Shown one piece after another: positions 21,752 to 33,218 of a stretch of 64,000 nt of DNA. Source of the DNA: Ichthyophis bannanicus. Its lineage: Eukaryota > Chordata > Amphibia > Gymnophiona > Ichthyophiidae. Position numbers and translations under genes: made by a program. Numbering within the stretch: the stretch's first letter is position 1; each line of letters begins with the position of its first letter. The stretch is taken from assembly GCA_033557465.1 (NCBI GenBank), contig CM066048.1:17584305-17648304 (forward strand). The letters run 5' to 3'. Below the pieces are notes generated by a model. That model saw only the letters and a list, made by a program, of their open reading frames with translations, was not told the origin of the DNA and searched no databases.

Positions 21752-22340
21752 CTTAGTTTTAAGTTTGTGTTTAGATCTTTAAGTTCTTTACTTACTAAGG
21801 GTTGCTATGGATATTTATAGTAATAAAACTGTACCGAATACGTTTAATATACCTTGTTCACCTGAAGCTTAATTAATCTCAGGTCCTTAGTGTATGACTG
21901 ATTTGGGTAATGAGCTTCACCTGAGAGCACCTCCTGTCTTTTAAGATGTGTAAGTATCAATAAAGCTACGATTATCCCAGGGGAGGGAGGGAAATAACAC
22001 TTATTAAAAGAGGGCTGCTACACAGTACCCTGTCTTGTGCTGCTGAGGTAAGCTAAATTCTGATTTGATTTAAATTATAGCTCTTTGTTGCTGCTAGGCT
22101 CTAACTTATTATTACATTTAAACTACAATCTCTCTGCTGGGTATGAAATGTAACCAGAAAGTTCTTTTCTGTGTTTTAAATTTAAACTTAAACTGCTGCT
22201 ACTAGGCCCTGACTGATTTAACAAAAAATAGTGGGTTCACAGATTAATTAGCTTTAATACAAAGAATTCCTTTCAGAAAATTCCCAGACGTATATACTCA
22301 CAATTGCAGATCTTTCTCCAGAAGTAACAGTCCCCTTTTC
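21752..22340 (-). other. Probable CR1-A 5' UTR
   Basis: This sequence lies directly upstream of ORF1 on the minus strand and has no coding potential. No other copy here reaches this far, so the limit is a guess based on the change to pyrimidine-rich DNA at about 22340-22500. Confidence 0.4.
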
Positions 22341-22549
22341 TAGTCCTTCAAGACTAAATGTCACCTCATTGCCTCCCCTCCCTCAAATACATCTCCTCTC
22401 TCCTCCCAAGTACATGCACAACTTATCTTCCCACTTGCCCCCCCCCCATTCACTTCTTTCTCTTGTTTGCTCTCTCTCTCACGCTCTCCTGATATCCTAC
22501 CCACTCATCTCCATGAATAAAGAGCTAAACATCCTCTGTGTAGATAAAT

Positions 22550-22715
22550 ATCTCCAGGAACAAGCAGGAATGAGTCTTCACATATGGGTATCGTTGGTAC
22601 CGACGGAGCCTGCGCGGGAACGCTCCCCAGCGTTCAATTAGAAAGCTTTTGGGAGCATCCCACAGTGCCTGCGTGCTGCCTTCCCACCTTTCCTAACTGC
22701 CTCTCTCCAGTTCTT
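22550..22715 (+). repeat. DIRS-B left inverted terminal repeat
   Basis: Partner of 28275-28466. It contains GTTGGTACCGAC at 22593-22604, one base off the perfect palindrome seen in DIRS-C and D. Confidence 0.85.
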
Positions 22716-22918
22716 CATTTTCTGCGGAGCCAGCAGGTCGTCGTTCCTGTCACCGCAGAAAATATTTCCTTATTCTCTTTTTTTGTGGTCGCGTCTGCCT
22801 TCCTCGACACTATACCGGTACCGCCAGTTCTTCTTTCTTTCTTTAAAAAAATAAAAAATAAAAAATAAAATAATATAGTATTTTTTTTCCAAACTTTTCT
22901 TTTCCACCACGCGCCATT

Positions 22919-24788
22919 TTGGGCTTTAGGCCCAAATTTTCCTCCACTATCGAAAAACCTGCTTCGGGTTTCAAGAAGTGCACCAAGTGTGGCGGTACCA
23001 TCTCCGTCACCGAAACTCATGAGTGGTGTCTTAAATGTTTAGGTCCTGACCACTCCATCTCGGAGTGTATGGCTTGTGCCATGATGTCCAAGAGGGGTCG
23101 ACAAAACCGAGCTGCAAAACTCAGCACCCTTTTTCCCTCCGATGCAGCTCCTGTGGCATTGATGTCTTCCAGGGCTTCATCTTCCTCCCATGGATCTCAG
23201 GTAACTAAACATAAGTCTAGCCGGTCCTCAAAGGGTAGATCTCCTAAGCATCGAGATGCCTCTGGCATTGCCCTTGAGGGTTCTATACCGGCAAAATTGC
23301 CCCGGCGGGAGGCTTCGGCTTCCAAAGCATTATCAGGGCTCCAGGATGTTCTCGAGGCCTCAACCTCGGCAGAACTACCGGTGCCATGCTCTGGGGTACC
23401 GGTTGCTTTCTCTGGTACCAACACCCAGGCATCGGCGGCGTCGATAGACCAGAGGTTCCTGGCTATTGAATGCAGTCTGGCGGCTCTCCTTGTGGCATCG
23501 ACACCCTCGGAACCGCGTCAGACACTTCAACTTTACCAGCAGCAACTCCGGTACCGGTACCGGTACCGACAGTATCAGCATCGACATTGGTGTCCGCTTT
23601 GCCGGCACCCAGTCATGCTATGCCTTCCGGTACCGATACACCGGTACCGATTCCCCCCGGTACCGACTTCGGTCGGTACGGGTATCGTGCTGTACAGGAG
23701 CATCCAGACAGAAGGTACTTTGAATCCTCGGAAGAGTCTGAGGATTCTGACGACTCTGTTGGTACCGGAATACTTTTCCCGGAGGAGCCTTCCTCTCCTA
23801 AATGTAGGATGTCTCCTCCAGAAGATATCTCCTTTCAGGATTTTATCAGGGAGGTGGCTCGAGGTCTTTCCATTACTGTTGCTGCTGAAACAGAGCCCAG
23901 AGCAAAGGAGTTGGAGATTATACAATTCCCAAGGCTCCTAAGGAGGCAGTTACTTTGCCTATCCATGAGATCTTACATGATCTCATGTTAAGAATGTGGG
24001 AAACACCTCGCCCCACTCTTGTAGACTGGATACCATGTATCGAGTCCCTCCTTGTCCTAGTTTCCAGAAGACTCAGCTTCCTCACCACTCTATTGTAGTG
24101 GAATCAGCTATGAGAAGGATCAGGAGTGCAAAGAGGCATGCCTCTAATCCTCCAGGACATGAGTGTAGAACTTTGGATGCCTTTGGACGTCGTACTTTCC
24201 AGGCTTCCATGCTTTCTGCCAGGATCAGTTCCTATATTTTATATATGGGAATGTTCCTTAAGGAAGTCACAGGAGATTTAGAGATTTTGAGCCCTCTTCT
24301 TCCTGAAGATAAGAGGCAAGATTTTCTCACACTGGTTAAACATGCCCAGGATATTTCTAAATTTGTCAATCGTGCAGCTTTTGACTGTTTTGCATGCATA
24401 AGCAGAACCTCTGCCATTGCCATAGGTGCACGTAGAATTGCCTGGCTCCAGGCATCCGATTTGGTGCTCTGGGTCCAGGATAAACTGGGCAATATCCCTT
24501 GTACAGTGAGAATCTATTCGGCAAAAATTGGCAAGAGAAAGCCATTGAGTTGGATGCTGACAACTCTACTTTGGATAGGTTATCCAAAGCCACAGCTGAT
24601 CCTGCAAGGAAGAAATCTTTCAAGAAACTTTTCTTCTCCAAAAAGAAGAGGTTTTATCCCACTTATTCCCAGCAGGGACGTTCTGTGGGTCAGCCGGCCC
24701 AAAGAGTCAGCAACCACCTAAACAAAGGAAAGCAAAGACTGCTAAGCCTCAACCGTCTCTGCAGTCTCAGCCTCTACAAGGCCTTTGA
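22919..24788 (+). pseudogene. DIRS-B gag, broken
   Basis: The N-terminal part (22919-23500) shows the cysteine/histidine motif CTKCGG...CLKCLGPDHSISECMAC. The reading then passes to another frame (23470-23940), with a region rich in GGTACC-derived Val-Pro/Gly-Thr codons, an acidic stretch (SSEESEDSDDS) and DISFQDFIREVARGL. A third piece (23996-24550) has LDTMYRVPPCPSFQKTQLPH, HSIVVESAMRR and FDCFACISRTSAIAIGARRI. The gag stop is TGA at 24786-24788 in the context CTT-TGA-C, with pol in the +1 frame. At least two frameshifts break the gene. Confidence 0.8.
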
Positions 24789-24789
24789 C
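24783..24789 (+). promoter_or_regulatory. Candidate +1 frameshift site at gag/pol junction (DIRS-B)
   Basis: The gag frame reads CTT-TGA and pol continues in the +1 frame as TTT-GAC. CTT-TGA-C is the same heptamer as the known +1 site of bacterial release factor 2. DIRS-D has the identical heptamer and DIRS-E has TTT-TGA-C. Function is inferred only. Confidence 0.4.
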
Positions 24790-25695
24790 TTCCGTCTAGT
24801 GAACTTAGCCTTCCTGGCCCTCAATGGGCCAGAACCTTCCACCATTCCAGGAAGGTTGTCTCATTTTGCCCCCAGATGGGGGCAGATAACAGCAGAACAT
24901 TGGACTCTTTCCATTATAAAAGAGGGGTACAAGTTTCACTTTCTCTGTATGCCCCCTCCCACAATGGTAAGACAGTTCAATTCTCAGACCTCTCTCATCA
25001 ACCTGTTAGATCAAGAGGTCACTATGCTTCTTGCCCCAGGGGCAATAGAAGAGGTATCCATTCCTCAACAGGGTACAGGGTTTTACTCCCCCTATTTCCT
25101 TATCTCAAAGAAAACAGGGGGACACAGACCTATTTTAGACCTCAGAGAATTGAACAAATTCCTGTTCAAAGAGAAATTCAAGATGATTTCTCTGGGAACT
25201 CTGCTGCCATACCTTCAGAGTCAGGATTGGCTTTGTTCTCTAGATCTCAAGGATGCGTACACTCATGTTCTCATCCATCCAACTCACAGAAAGTTCCTTC
25301 GGTTCCCTTTTCAAGGAAAGCACTACCAATACAGGGTGCTTCTTTTTGGCCTGGCCTCAGCACTAAGAGTGTTTATGAAGTGCATGGCTGTGGTAGCAGC
25401 ATTTCTTTGCACTCTAGGAATGTTCATCTTCCCCTACTTAGACAACTGGCTCATTCGAGCCCCATCAGAGTCAGAGGCCAGGATTTCTCTATCTTGCACA
25501 ATGCGTATCCTTCAGTATTTGCGTCTGGTCATAAACATCCCAAAATCCAGCCTAACTCCCACTCAGTCTCTAGAGTTCATAGGAGCTTTGCTGGATACCA
25601 GAAAAGCAAGGGCCTATCTTCCCCAGGCCCGTTGCCTTCGCTTGGTGCAGTTAGCTTCTCAAGCAGTGCTAAAGCCTCATCTCACTGCTACTAGG
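24784..25695 (+). pseudogene. DIRS-B reverse transcriptase, active site changed
   Basis: The frame runs from the gag stop through GFYSPYFLISKKTGGHRPIL (about 25080), LRELNKFLFKEKFKMISLGT, CSLDLKDAYTHVLIHPTHRK and QYRVLLFGLASALRVF to the active site at 25435-25446. The active site reads YLDN instead of the YLDD seen in DIRS-D and E, which should abolish catalysis. The frame is lost at about 25690 just before the conserved GHMASTVHV block. This is the RNA-dependent DNA polymerase of the element. Confidence 0.85.
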
Positions 25696-26695
25696 CCACA
25701 TGGCATCTACCGTGCATGTGGTCCCTTATGCTCGTCTCCATATGAGAGCAGCCCAGTGGACTTTATCCACTTAATGGACCCAGGCATCAGGGTGCCTGTC
25801 AGACAAAATAGCAAACACAAGTCGCCTTCTTTTGTCCCTCCAATGGTAGCGGTCCACTCAAAACCTGTTGCTGGGGTCCCCATTTCAATAACCTTTACCT
25901 CAGGCAACTCTCACAACAGATGCTTCACCAGTGGGTTGGGGAGCTCATCTGCAAGACCTCTCCACCCAAGGCACCTGGACTCCACAAGAGACTCATCTAC
26001 AAATCAATCTCTTAGAGCTCAGAGCAATCTTCCTTGCTCTTCGAGTGTTCCACACCCTGCTCAGCTACAAGACAGTCCTCATCCATATGGACAATCAAGT
26101 AGCCATGTTCTACGTGAACAAGCAGGGAGGAACAGGCTCTCTGTCGCTTTGCAACGAAGCTTTGCGACTATGGGCCCTCGCCAGAGAGCATCAGATTCAT
26201 CTCCTGGCAGTGTATCTTCCAGGCAGCCAGAACTCTTGGGCAGACAGACTCAGTCGAGTTCTGCTTCCACACGAATGGTCTCTACATGCAGACCAGGTAG
26301 CCAAGATTTTTCAAATTTGGGGAACCCCAGACATAGACCTCTTTACAAGTCTGTTGAATGCCAAACTTCCCCGGTTCTGTTCCAGAATTCCGGCTCAGGG
26401 CTCTCAAGCCAGGGATGCTTTCCTCCTTCATTGGGGTCAAGACTTCCTTTATGCCTTTCCACCCATTCCCCTAATTCTCAAAACCCTGTTCAAGCTTCAG
26501 AGAGACAGAGGTTGTATGATTTTCATAGCTCCACATTGGCCACGGAAAGTGTGGTACCCTCTGCTTCTACGTCTCTCTCAAGCTCCCTCTCTGGAATTAG
26601 GGTCTGCTCCAGATCTCCTGTCTCAGGAGGATGGAATGTTATGGCATCCCAATCCTCAGTCTCTGCATCTCAGGGCTTGGTTGCTGAAGGCCTAG
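25696..26695 (+). pseudogene. DIRS-B RNase H and Dam-like methyltransferase domains
   Basis: The frame is +1 relative to the reverse transcriptase. RNase H parts are TTDASPVGWGAHL (about 25915), INLLELRAIFLAL, MDNQVAMFYVNKQGGTGSL and NSWADRLSRV. A domain resembling phage Dam-type N6-adenine methyltransferases follows: WGTPDIDLFTSLLNAKLPRF, then DAFLLHWGQDFLYAFPPIPL, where FPPI stands in place of the DPPY motif, and IFIAPHWPRKVWYPLL. It ends at 26695. Methyltransferase domains are known in DIRS elements; whether this one binds SAM cannot be told from sequence alone. Confidence 0.75.
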
Positions 26696-27735
26696 ATCTT
26701 CATGATCTTAACCTTTCTCAGCAAGTAAAGGATATCCTTTATGCTTCCAGAAAACCTTCCACAAGACGCTCTTATGCTTTCAAGTGGAAAAGGTTTACCA
26801 TATGGTGCTCGCAGAAGGGTCTTAGCCTCCTTGAGATACTCCAGTAATGAATCCAGGAGGTATCTCCTTCATTTATCCAATGCAGGACTTAAAACTAACT
26901 CAGTAAGAGTACATTTGAGTGCTATTGCAGCTTCTTTCAAGCCTTTAAATGGACAACCTATTTCCTCTCATCCTCTTATAGCAAGATTTATGAGAGGCCT
27001 TCTTCTAACTAAGCCTCCCATTAAGCCACCACCGGTGGCATGGGACTTAAATCTGGTTCTTGGCCAGCTCATGAAGCCACCCTTTGAACCCTTAGCTACT
27101 ACTTCATTAAAATTCCTTTCCTGGAAGGTTATCTTTCTCATTGCAATCACATCAGCACGTCGCATCAGTGAGTTGCAGACACTGGTGTCTGATCCGCCTT
27201 ATACAAGGTTCCATCATGACAAGGTAGTCCTTAGGACTCATCCACACTTTATGCCAAAGGTGGTCTCGCCTTTTCATTTTAACCAGGTGGTCTACCTGCC
27301 TGTGTTTTTTCCAAGGCCTCATGCATCAAATGCAGAAAGGAATCTTAATACTTTGGACTGTAAAAGAGCTTTAGCCTTTTACTTGCAAAGAACACAGCAA
27401 CATAGAAAGTCCTCTCAACTCTTTGTTGCTTTTGATCCTTCTCATTTGGGGCTTCCAGTCTCCAAGAGAACACTGTCTAACTGGATTGCACAGTGTATTT
27501 CATTTGCCTATCAGAGTAAGAATCTTCCTCTAGAGGGCCATGTCACAGCTCACAATGTGAGAGCCATGGCAGCTTCAATGGCTCATCTGCACTCTGTGTC
27601 TATCGACGACATCTGTCGAGCAGCCACTTGGGCCTCGGTTCATACCTTCACAGCCCATTACTGCTTGGACAAGGACTCCTGCCGGGATGCCTTTTTGGTC
27701 AGGCTGTTCTCCAACATCTGTTCCATACCTAATCA
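26641..27735 (+). pseudogene. DIRS-B tyrosine recombinase
   Basis: This enzyme would insert the circular DNA copy by strand exchange. The N-terminal helical part (LYASRKPSTRRSYAFKWKRF, about 26735) is in one frame. A TAATGA at 26847-26852 and a shift lead to the main part, with YLLHLSNAGLKTNSVRVHLS. Catalytic motifs are ITSARRISELQTL (first Arg), TAHNVRAMAAS (His-x-x-Arg) and AATWASVHTFTAHYCL with the likely nucleophilic Tyr. The C-terminus is shifted near 27710 (DAFLVRLFSN instead of AFGQAVLRNL). Upstream, the frame stays open through the RNase H region, so the two genes overlap. Confidence 0.85.
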
Positions 27736-27849
27736 ACTCCTGCCCGCCATCCCTGGTTGGATGCCAGAGATCCATGGGGGGAAGTGGAGCCCTTTCACAG
27801 GGACACACAACTTCTGGGGTCTCTCCCTGGCATCAGTAGCTAGGGATTC

Positions 27850-28195
27850 CCCATATGTGAAGACTACATTCCTGCTTGTTCCTGGAGATAGCATAGTTAC
27901 TCACCTGTAACACAATTTCAAAACTTTATTGAAAACTTACCTGTTCCAGCTGGCTTATGACCTCCCTTCCCAGTAGCTCTATTTAGTTATTGCTCCTCTA
28001 TCTGCCTTTACTTGATCCCTCTGGTCATTCTTTTTCTACTTTATAATGGAGTTCTTTTCTTTTTCTTTTTGGCGTCAGCATATAGTATATTTTATTGTAC
28101 ACCGCGCTCATGCTTCGGCAAGGGCGGTATATAAAGTGTGAAATAAAGATAAAGGTAAAGGTGATCTCCGGGAACAGCAGGAATTTAGTCTTCAC
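27850..28195. repeat. DIRS-B ICR, split by an L2-type insertion
   Basis: The left half (TGTGAAGACTACATTCCTGC...GTTACTCACCTGTAAC) and right half (AGGTGATCTCCGGGAACAGC...) are contiguous in DIRS-D but separated here by ~250 bp. The inserted piece ends in an L2-type tail. Confidence 0.8.
27909..28165 (+). mobile_element. L2-type LINE 3' fragment inside the ICR
   Basis: It contains ACACCGCGCTCATGCTTCGG, then GGGCGGTATATAAAGTGTG and an AAAG/AAAT-type tail. The bases before it (ACTTTATTGAAAACTTACCT) resemble L2 3' coding or UTR sequence. It interrupts the ICR palindrome of DIRS-B. Confidence 0.65.
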
Positions 28196-28274
28196 AACCC
28201 ACCCACCTCCCCTAGGAGTTGTATCTCTCTATCTCTTTCTCTTTCCCTCTCTCTCTCTTTGTCTCAGCTTTAAA

Positions 28275-28466
28275 CTCAACTGGAGAGAGGCAGTTGGGAA
28301 AAGCAGGAAGGCAGCACGCAGGCGCTGTGGGATGCTCCCAAAGCTTTCTAATTGGACGCTGGGGAGCGTTCCCGCGCAGGCTCTGTCGGTACCAACGATA
28401 CCCATATGTGAAGACTAAATTTCTGCTGTTCCCGGAGATCACCTGTTACAGGTGAGTAACTATGCT
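28275..28466 (-). repeat. DIRS-B right inverted terminal repeat
   Basis: Reverse complement of 22550-22715, with the additional outer ACCTGTTACAGGTGAGTAAC end common to all right ends here. Confidence 0.85.
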
Positions 28467-28599
28467 ATACACATCATACTACTGATACACACAGATCTTA
28501 GATATGCAATCAGTCACTACGTACACCCCATAAACACTATTCTCACACAGCCCCTGCTACCCTAACAAGACACACTTTGCCATGACTGCTTCAATTGAC

Positions 28600-29990
28600 T
28601 CCCCCTCTGCAGACATGCCTAAATCTGCAAATGGAAGAAAGGAAGATGCGAGACCATATAAAGAGCGAAGTGAAAAACACACAAGTGGAAGTGCAAAAGA
28701 AGAGTATTGTAATGTTCGATAGTCCCACCCTACACGGCCGTGTTTCAGCAAAACACCTTCATCAAATGTGTGCAAAACACCTTCATCAAATGTGTAGGAA
28801 CCTCAAATTAAAATATAATTAAAAAACAAACATTAATATTAAATATATACGTAAAATCACAACATAGGGACTATAAAATACAACATGATAAATGACTGCT
28901 GGGCAGACTAGATGGACCATGATGGTCTTTATCTGCCGTAATATACTATGTTAGTATGTTACTATGATAAGACAATCTATCCAAAGAGAATAAGTATATG
29001 TATCCATTAGAGGGGTTGTAAGTGAAGAGAAAAAAATGAAAATGGCTAAATTCTAATATATGATGCATATCATAAATAGAATAAACCACTGAACATAAAA
29101 ACCACATATAAACAAAATTAGTAATGAATAATAGTAATGATACACCTGAGGGCGGGTTCCAGGTACAAACTCATGGTAAATAATTAAAAAAAAATAAAAA
29201 TGCCTCTTGTACAATAAAAACAAATTGCTTCAAACATAAAAGCCATAAAAGACAAATAACAAATGTTCTGGCAAATAATAAATAATAATGAAATTGTAAT
29301 TTAAAAAGTCCATTTGAAAAAGACTTGCTCAGTGGTAGCATAAAAGGATATCGGAGTTAGGTACAAAGCATCCATTAACAGGATATAAAACCAAGGGCAA
29401 CTATAAGAGATCGCAACACAAGTCGTGCCGATCCTACTAGTACTACCATATGCATTGTTAACAGCATATGTCAAACAATCCAGCATGTAACAGGAATGTC
29501 ATGAGGAACACGGATAACATATAGAAACACTCATTCATGACGGCACATAATTGTAATTAGGGTTTTTACTGAGGCCATCTGACCACCAGCTAGTCCCCTA
29601 CAATCATTCTGCTTGGCTTCAACTGTGTTACCATATTTGGGTATCTTGATTCTTAGCTGTGATACCCCATTTTAGTTTTGGTTTATTTATTATCACTTCA
29701 TCTTGCAATTATTTTCCCGCCAAACTGATTCCAGTGTGTAATATCTGATAAGACAATCTACATATCTGTTTTTATCATTTATCATATTTTATTTTCTAGT
29801 CCCTATGTTGTAATTTTATATACGAGTATATTTTAATATTAATGTTTGTTTTTTGTATTTTAATTCCTACATACCAGATGAATGTGTTTTGCCAAAACAC
29901 GATTGTGTAGGGTGGGACTATCTGACGCTACAATAAAGACTCTTCAGTTACACTTCCACTTGTTGTGTATTCTTCACCTAGCTCCTTGTA
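28600..29990. mobile_element. Foldback pair of PLE-like ends with hammerhead-like traces
   Basis: The minus strand at about 28870-28660 and the plus strand at about 29760-29980 are similar: both give ATTTTAATATTAATGTTTGT, then a TTTTGC..AAACAC..GTGTAGGGTGGGACTAT stretch, then CTTCCACTTGT. This makes inverted arms of ~200 bp around ~900 bp of AT-rich DNA without genes. The left arm on the minus strand contains GATGAAGGTGTTTTGCTGAA followed by ACACGGCCGTGTA, a layout like the hammerhead core in the PLE repeats at 52372 and 63452, with a duplicated GATGAAGGTGTTTTG unit. It looks like an old PLE-related or foldback element. Confidence 0.5.
28893..28972 (+). mobile_element. CR1-B LINE tail fragment
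   Basis: The segment has CAGACTAGATGGACCATGAT, GGTCTTTATCTGCCGTAA and a TATGTTACTATG end. Only the last ~75 bases of CR1-B are present, inserted in the foldback element. Confidence 0.75.
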
Positions 29991-30224
29991 CAGTCTTCAG
30001 AATAGCGCGAGGGTGTGTGTGTTTCTTTTGGATGGCAGAAATGCAGGCGCGACATTATCTCACTGTAAATGTGCAGTTTTCAGTTTGTTTAATTTTATGA
30101 CTGAGTTTTTATGTTATAGTTTTATATAATTTCTTATGTTATTCTCTGTGTTTGGCGAGAGAGGGTTTACAACATAATTGTTTTAAATAAACAAATCCTT
30201 TGTTTAACATTCAGTATTGCTTAA

Positions 30225-30445
30225 GGAAGGAGTGGAGGAGTAGCCTAGTGGTTAGAGCAACTGCCTAATAATACCCAGAAGATCAAGGGTTTGATTCCCA
30301 CTTCTGACCTTGGGCAAGTCACTTTGCCCTCCATTGCCTTGGAAGAAAAGGCTGGCAATCTACTTCCGGTGATACATTGCCAAGAAAACCCAGAGGCAGC
30401 TGGGTTGCCAGGAGTCAGCACTGACTTAATGGCACAAAAAAAATT
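30225..30445 (+). mobile_element. tRNA-derived SINE, second family (copy 1)
   Basis: The head has TAGCCTAGTGGTTAGAGCAA (A box) and AAGGGTTTGATTCCCACT (B box). GACCTTGGGCAAGTCACTT follows, as in CORE-type SINEs. The 3' part (TTGCCAAGAAAACCCAG ... GGAGTCAGCACTGACTTAA) differs from the first family and is shared with 35945-36130 and 52547-52768. It ends in an A-rich run. Confidence 0.8.
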
Positions 30446-31325
30446 GCTTAAGAAAAAGCCCTCCCCAGTGTGTCTTCACAGATCTTGTTCATAGGCCTGG
30501 CCTGCCACACCACCACTTTTTTTTTTTCCAGGATACTGAATTTCAAATGTTCATGTCGGAGAGCCCAGATAGTTTTGGCTGCACTTAATGCAACAGCCAA
30601 AGTTCCCATTACCTGTTTTCCTAATTAGCTGGTACTTTCCCAGGAAGTGGGATAGTCCACACCAATATATCTGCAGAGATGCCCAAGGGGGGGCCATCCC
30701 AAAGAGTGAAATTTACCACCCCGATGAATGAGGTTTTCCTTATGGTGCATTTGCAGTACAAAGTGGCAAAAATCCTCATGTTGTATCACTTTGCAAATGA
30801 AAGGAGCACCACAATATGATATTTAGCTTTCTTGTTTTTTTTGTTTTAACTTGCAATTTTTCAGTTCCTCCCTCCAGAGCCACACTAGGACATATCCCTG
30901 TAGAACTAACCATATCAAAAAAATTAAAAAAAGCCTGTTTTGGTTTTCTCTCAGTAACAATAGCATAAATCCTCTCCAGTATCAGGCGTATTGTGAAGTA
31001 ATGCAAAACCCTACAAAAGTCGCCCAGGATAGAACAAATCTACCACTCCATAACAGCACCAAGGAGGACCCACCTAGGAAAAAGACAGAACTATACATAG
31101 CTCAGTGCACCCTATAACGTCAGTATAAGGTTGCCAGATGTCCCCAATGTTGGGGGATTGTTCCCAACTATAGAGCTGTGTCCCCGACAGTCTCCTGTCC
31201 TCATTGCAATAATGGGGACAGGGCGGGGTGATTCCCTCTATACTGTGCAAAATATAAAGATATTGGATGTAAATTCTAAGATCTGACATAGATCATTAAA
31301 CTGAAAATAAAATTGTTCACCTTTT
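30446..31325. other. No gene recognised
   Basis: Only short open frames on both strands, with no motif or repeat I can name. Confidence 0.4.
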
Positions 31326-31735
31326 CTGACTGGTGATTTTTTATTTTTCTAATCACATTGGTGCTAGTCTCCAGTTCGGTTTTGCTCCGTCTGTCCTCTT
31401 AACTCTGTTTCCAGGGCCTCCTGTCCATTTCTCTCCTTCTATCTTCTTCACTTCCTTCCCTACATCCATCTCTGGCACTGATCTTTTTCTTCCAACTTTC
31501 TTCCATTTATTCTTCTGCCTTTCTATCTGCCCAAATTTCACCCCCACCTCTTCACCATCCAGTCTTTACACTTCCTCCTGTTTTACTATAACTTTCCTTT
31601 CCCTTTTCCACACCCATGGTCAGCACGTTCCCCCTCTTCTTTCACCCTCCAATGTCCAGAATCTCCCTATCTTTTCTCCTCCTTCCATCCAGCATCACCA
31701 GTTCACTTCCTCCCTCAGTGTCCTCCTCAGTCTGC
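31326..31735. repeat. Pyrimidine-rich tract
   Basis: The plus strand is mostly C and T for ~400 bp, with no clear repeat unit. The 196-codon open frame across it has the Ser/Pro/Phe/Leu composition of such DNA and is not a credible gene. Confidence 0.55.
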
Positions 31736-32384
31736 AGCAAGAATGGCCATGCGGGCTCTTGGAGTCTCTCTACTCACTCTCTGCTGGTCCTGCCCCCTTC
31801 CTGAACTGGCAAACACTGAGCATGCGTGTGGACTTCAGACTGATTTTTCTTTTGTTAACTTTTGCTGTGGTTGCAGACAGGGTCGGGAGGGGAGGGGAGT
31901 TGGTGGAGAAAAAGCTGCCTTAGTATATGTCTGTGATGAGGACACTTTGGTGTGTGAGCTTGAGAGCTCCGGCAAATGCATGTGACTTGCATGTATGGAT
32001 CTATAAACCAGCCTTGGAAAATCTCAAGTGCTAAGAGAGACCATATTAGGTCTTCTGGGGAGGGAAATGGATATCCTGGGACAAAAGTTCTAATCTGAAA
32101 TCTCTCGGGCATTGCCCCCCAAACGAAATGCCACAATGGCAATAGCGGCCTCCCCCTTCTCTCTGCCCTTAGAGATCTGATCTCCCACGGGGAGATCGAA
32201 GGGGGTCTTTGCTGCAATTGGGGCCATCCTCTTCTTTTTTGCCCACAGGGGATGGGATTCCCACAGGCAGACGGAGATGGGGGAGGCTGAAAAGGTGGCC
32301 TGCAAGAAAAAAGGGATATGTGGGGGGAGGGGGAGGAAATGAGGTAGAGAAGGCAGGGAAAATTTAAAGGGGCAGAGGGCCCTG
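31736..32384. other. No gene recognised
   Basis: The long minus-strand open frame (to 31855) crosses into the CR1-B element and has no domain. Nothing else is supported. Confidence 0.4.
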
Positions 32385-33218
32385 TTTTCACCAGAGAAAA
32401 TCCCGGAGAAGGACCACCTGTAATTGACAAATATACAAATGGGAATGGAGTAGATACCACACCATTCACAGAAGATGATATGTTAGAACAGCTTGCAAAA
32501 CTGAAAGTGGACAAGTCTATGGGACCAGATGGGATACATCCCATGATACTGAAAGAGCTCAGAGAGGTTCTTGCAGGGCCTTTAAAGGATGTTTTTAATA
32601 GATCCTTGGAGAAAGGAGAAGTTCTACAGGACTGGAGAAGGGCTGATGTGTGGTACCTCTCCACAAAAATGGTAATAGGGAAGAAGTGACAAACTACAGG
32701 CCAGTAAGCCTTACCTCGGTGGTAGGAAAAGTAATGGAGGCACTCCTGAAAGCGTGAATAGTGGACTTCCTCAAAACCAACAGGTTGCATGATCCGAGGC
32801 AACATGGTTTTACCAAAGGACGATCTTGCCAAACAAATCTAATTGAGTTCTTTGACTGGGTGACCAGAGAACGAGATCAATGACATGCAATGGATGTGAT
32901 CTACCTAGATTTCAGCAAAGTCTTTGATACTGTTTCTCATAGGAGGCTTATCAATAAACTCAACAGCTTGGGGATGGGTCCCAAAATGGTGACTTGGATC
33001 AGAAATTGGTTGACTGACAGACGACAGAAGGTGACGATAAATGAAACTCACTCGGACGAACGGAAGGTGATTAGAAACATAGAAATATGACGACAGAAAA
33101 AGACCACATGGCCTATCTAGTCTGTCCTTCCATATCAACAACTACAACAGTCCCTTTTTTCCTTTAGAGATCCTCTGTGTTTGTCCCATGCTTTTTTGAA
33201 GTCAGATACTGTCCTCAT

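Larger units (their letters stand above)
16155..22340 (-). mobile_element. CR1-A LINE, near full length, with nested insertions
   Basis: Read on the minus strand, the element runs from a probable 5' UTR (about 22340-21752) through ORF1 (21751-20831) and ORF2 (20795-16320) to the 3' UTR and tail at 16155. It is the only CR1-A copy here with ORF1. Three foreign pieces interrupt ORF2: an L2-type tail at 17768-17830, a DIRS end fragment at 18558-18722, and a CR1-B copy at 18846-20190. Against the copy at 39296-42494, about 165 bp of ORF2, encoding the endonuclease part between GDFNY..IDW and GNSDHS, is missing where the last two pieces sit. Confidence 0.85.
22550..28466 (+). mobile_element. DIRS-B: full-length DIRS retrotransposon, mutated
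   Basis: It starts TCTCCAGGAACAAGCAGGAA and ends ACAGGTGAGTAACTATGCT. Inverted repeats (22550-22715 and 28275-28466) enclose gag, reverse transcriptase, RNase H, methyltransferase and tyrosine recombinase in order, then an ICR (27850-28195) that is itself split by an L2-type tail. Every gene is damaged, so the copy is inactive. Together with DIRS-D it represents one subfamily marked by the core palindrome around GGTACC. Confidence 0.9.

Noticed and set aside
24876..25694. 272-codon frame overlapping the DIRS-B reverse transcriptase
   Set aside because: It is a shadow of the reverse-transcriptase frame; the corresponding frame in DIRS-D (47887-48777) is similar only because the underlying sequence is.
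31855..32832. 325-codon open frame on the minus strand
   Set aside because: It crosses from unrelated sequence into the antisense of a CR1-B reverse transcriptase and has no domain; it is open by chance.
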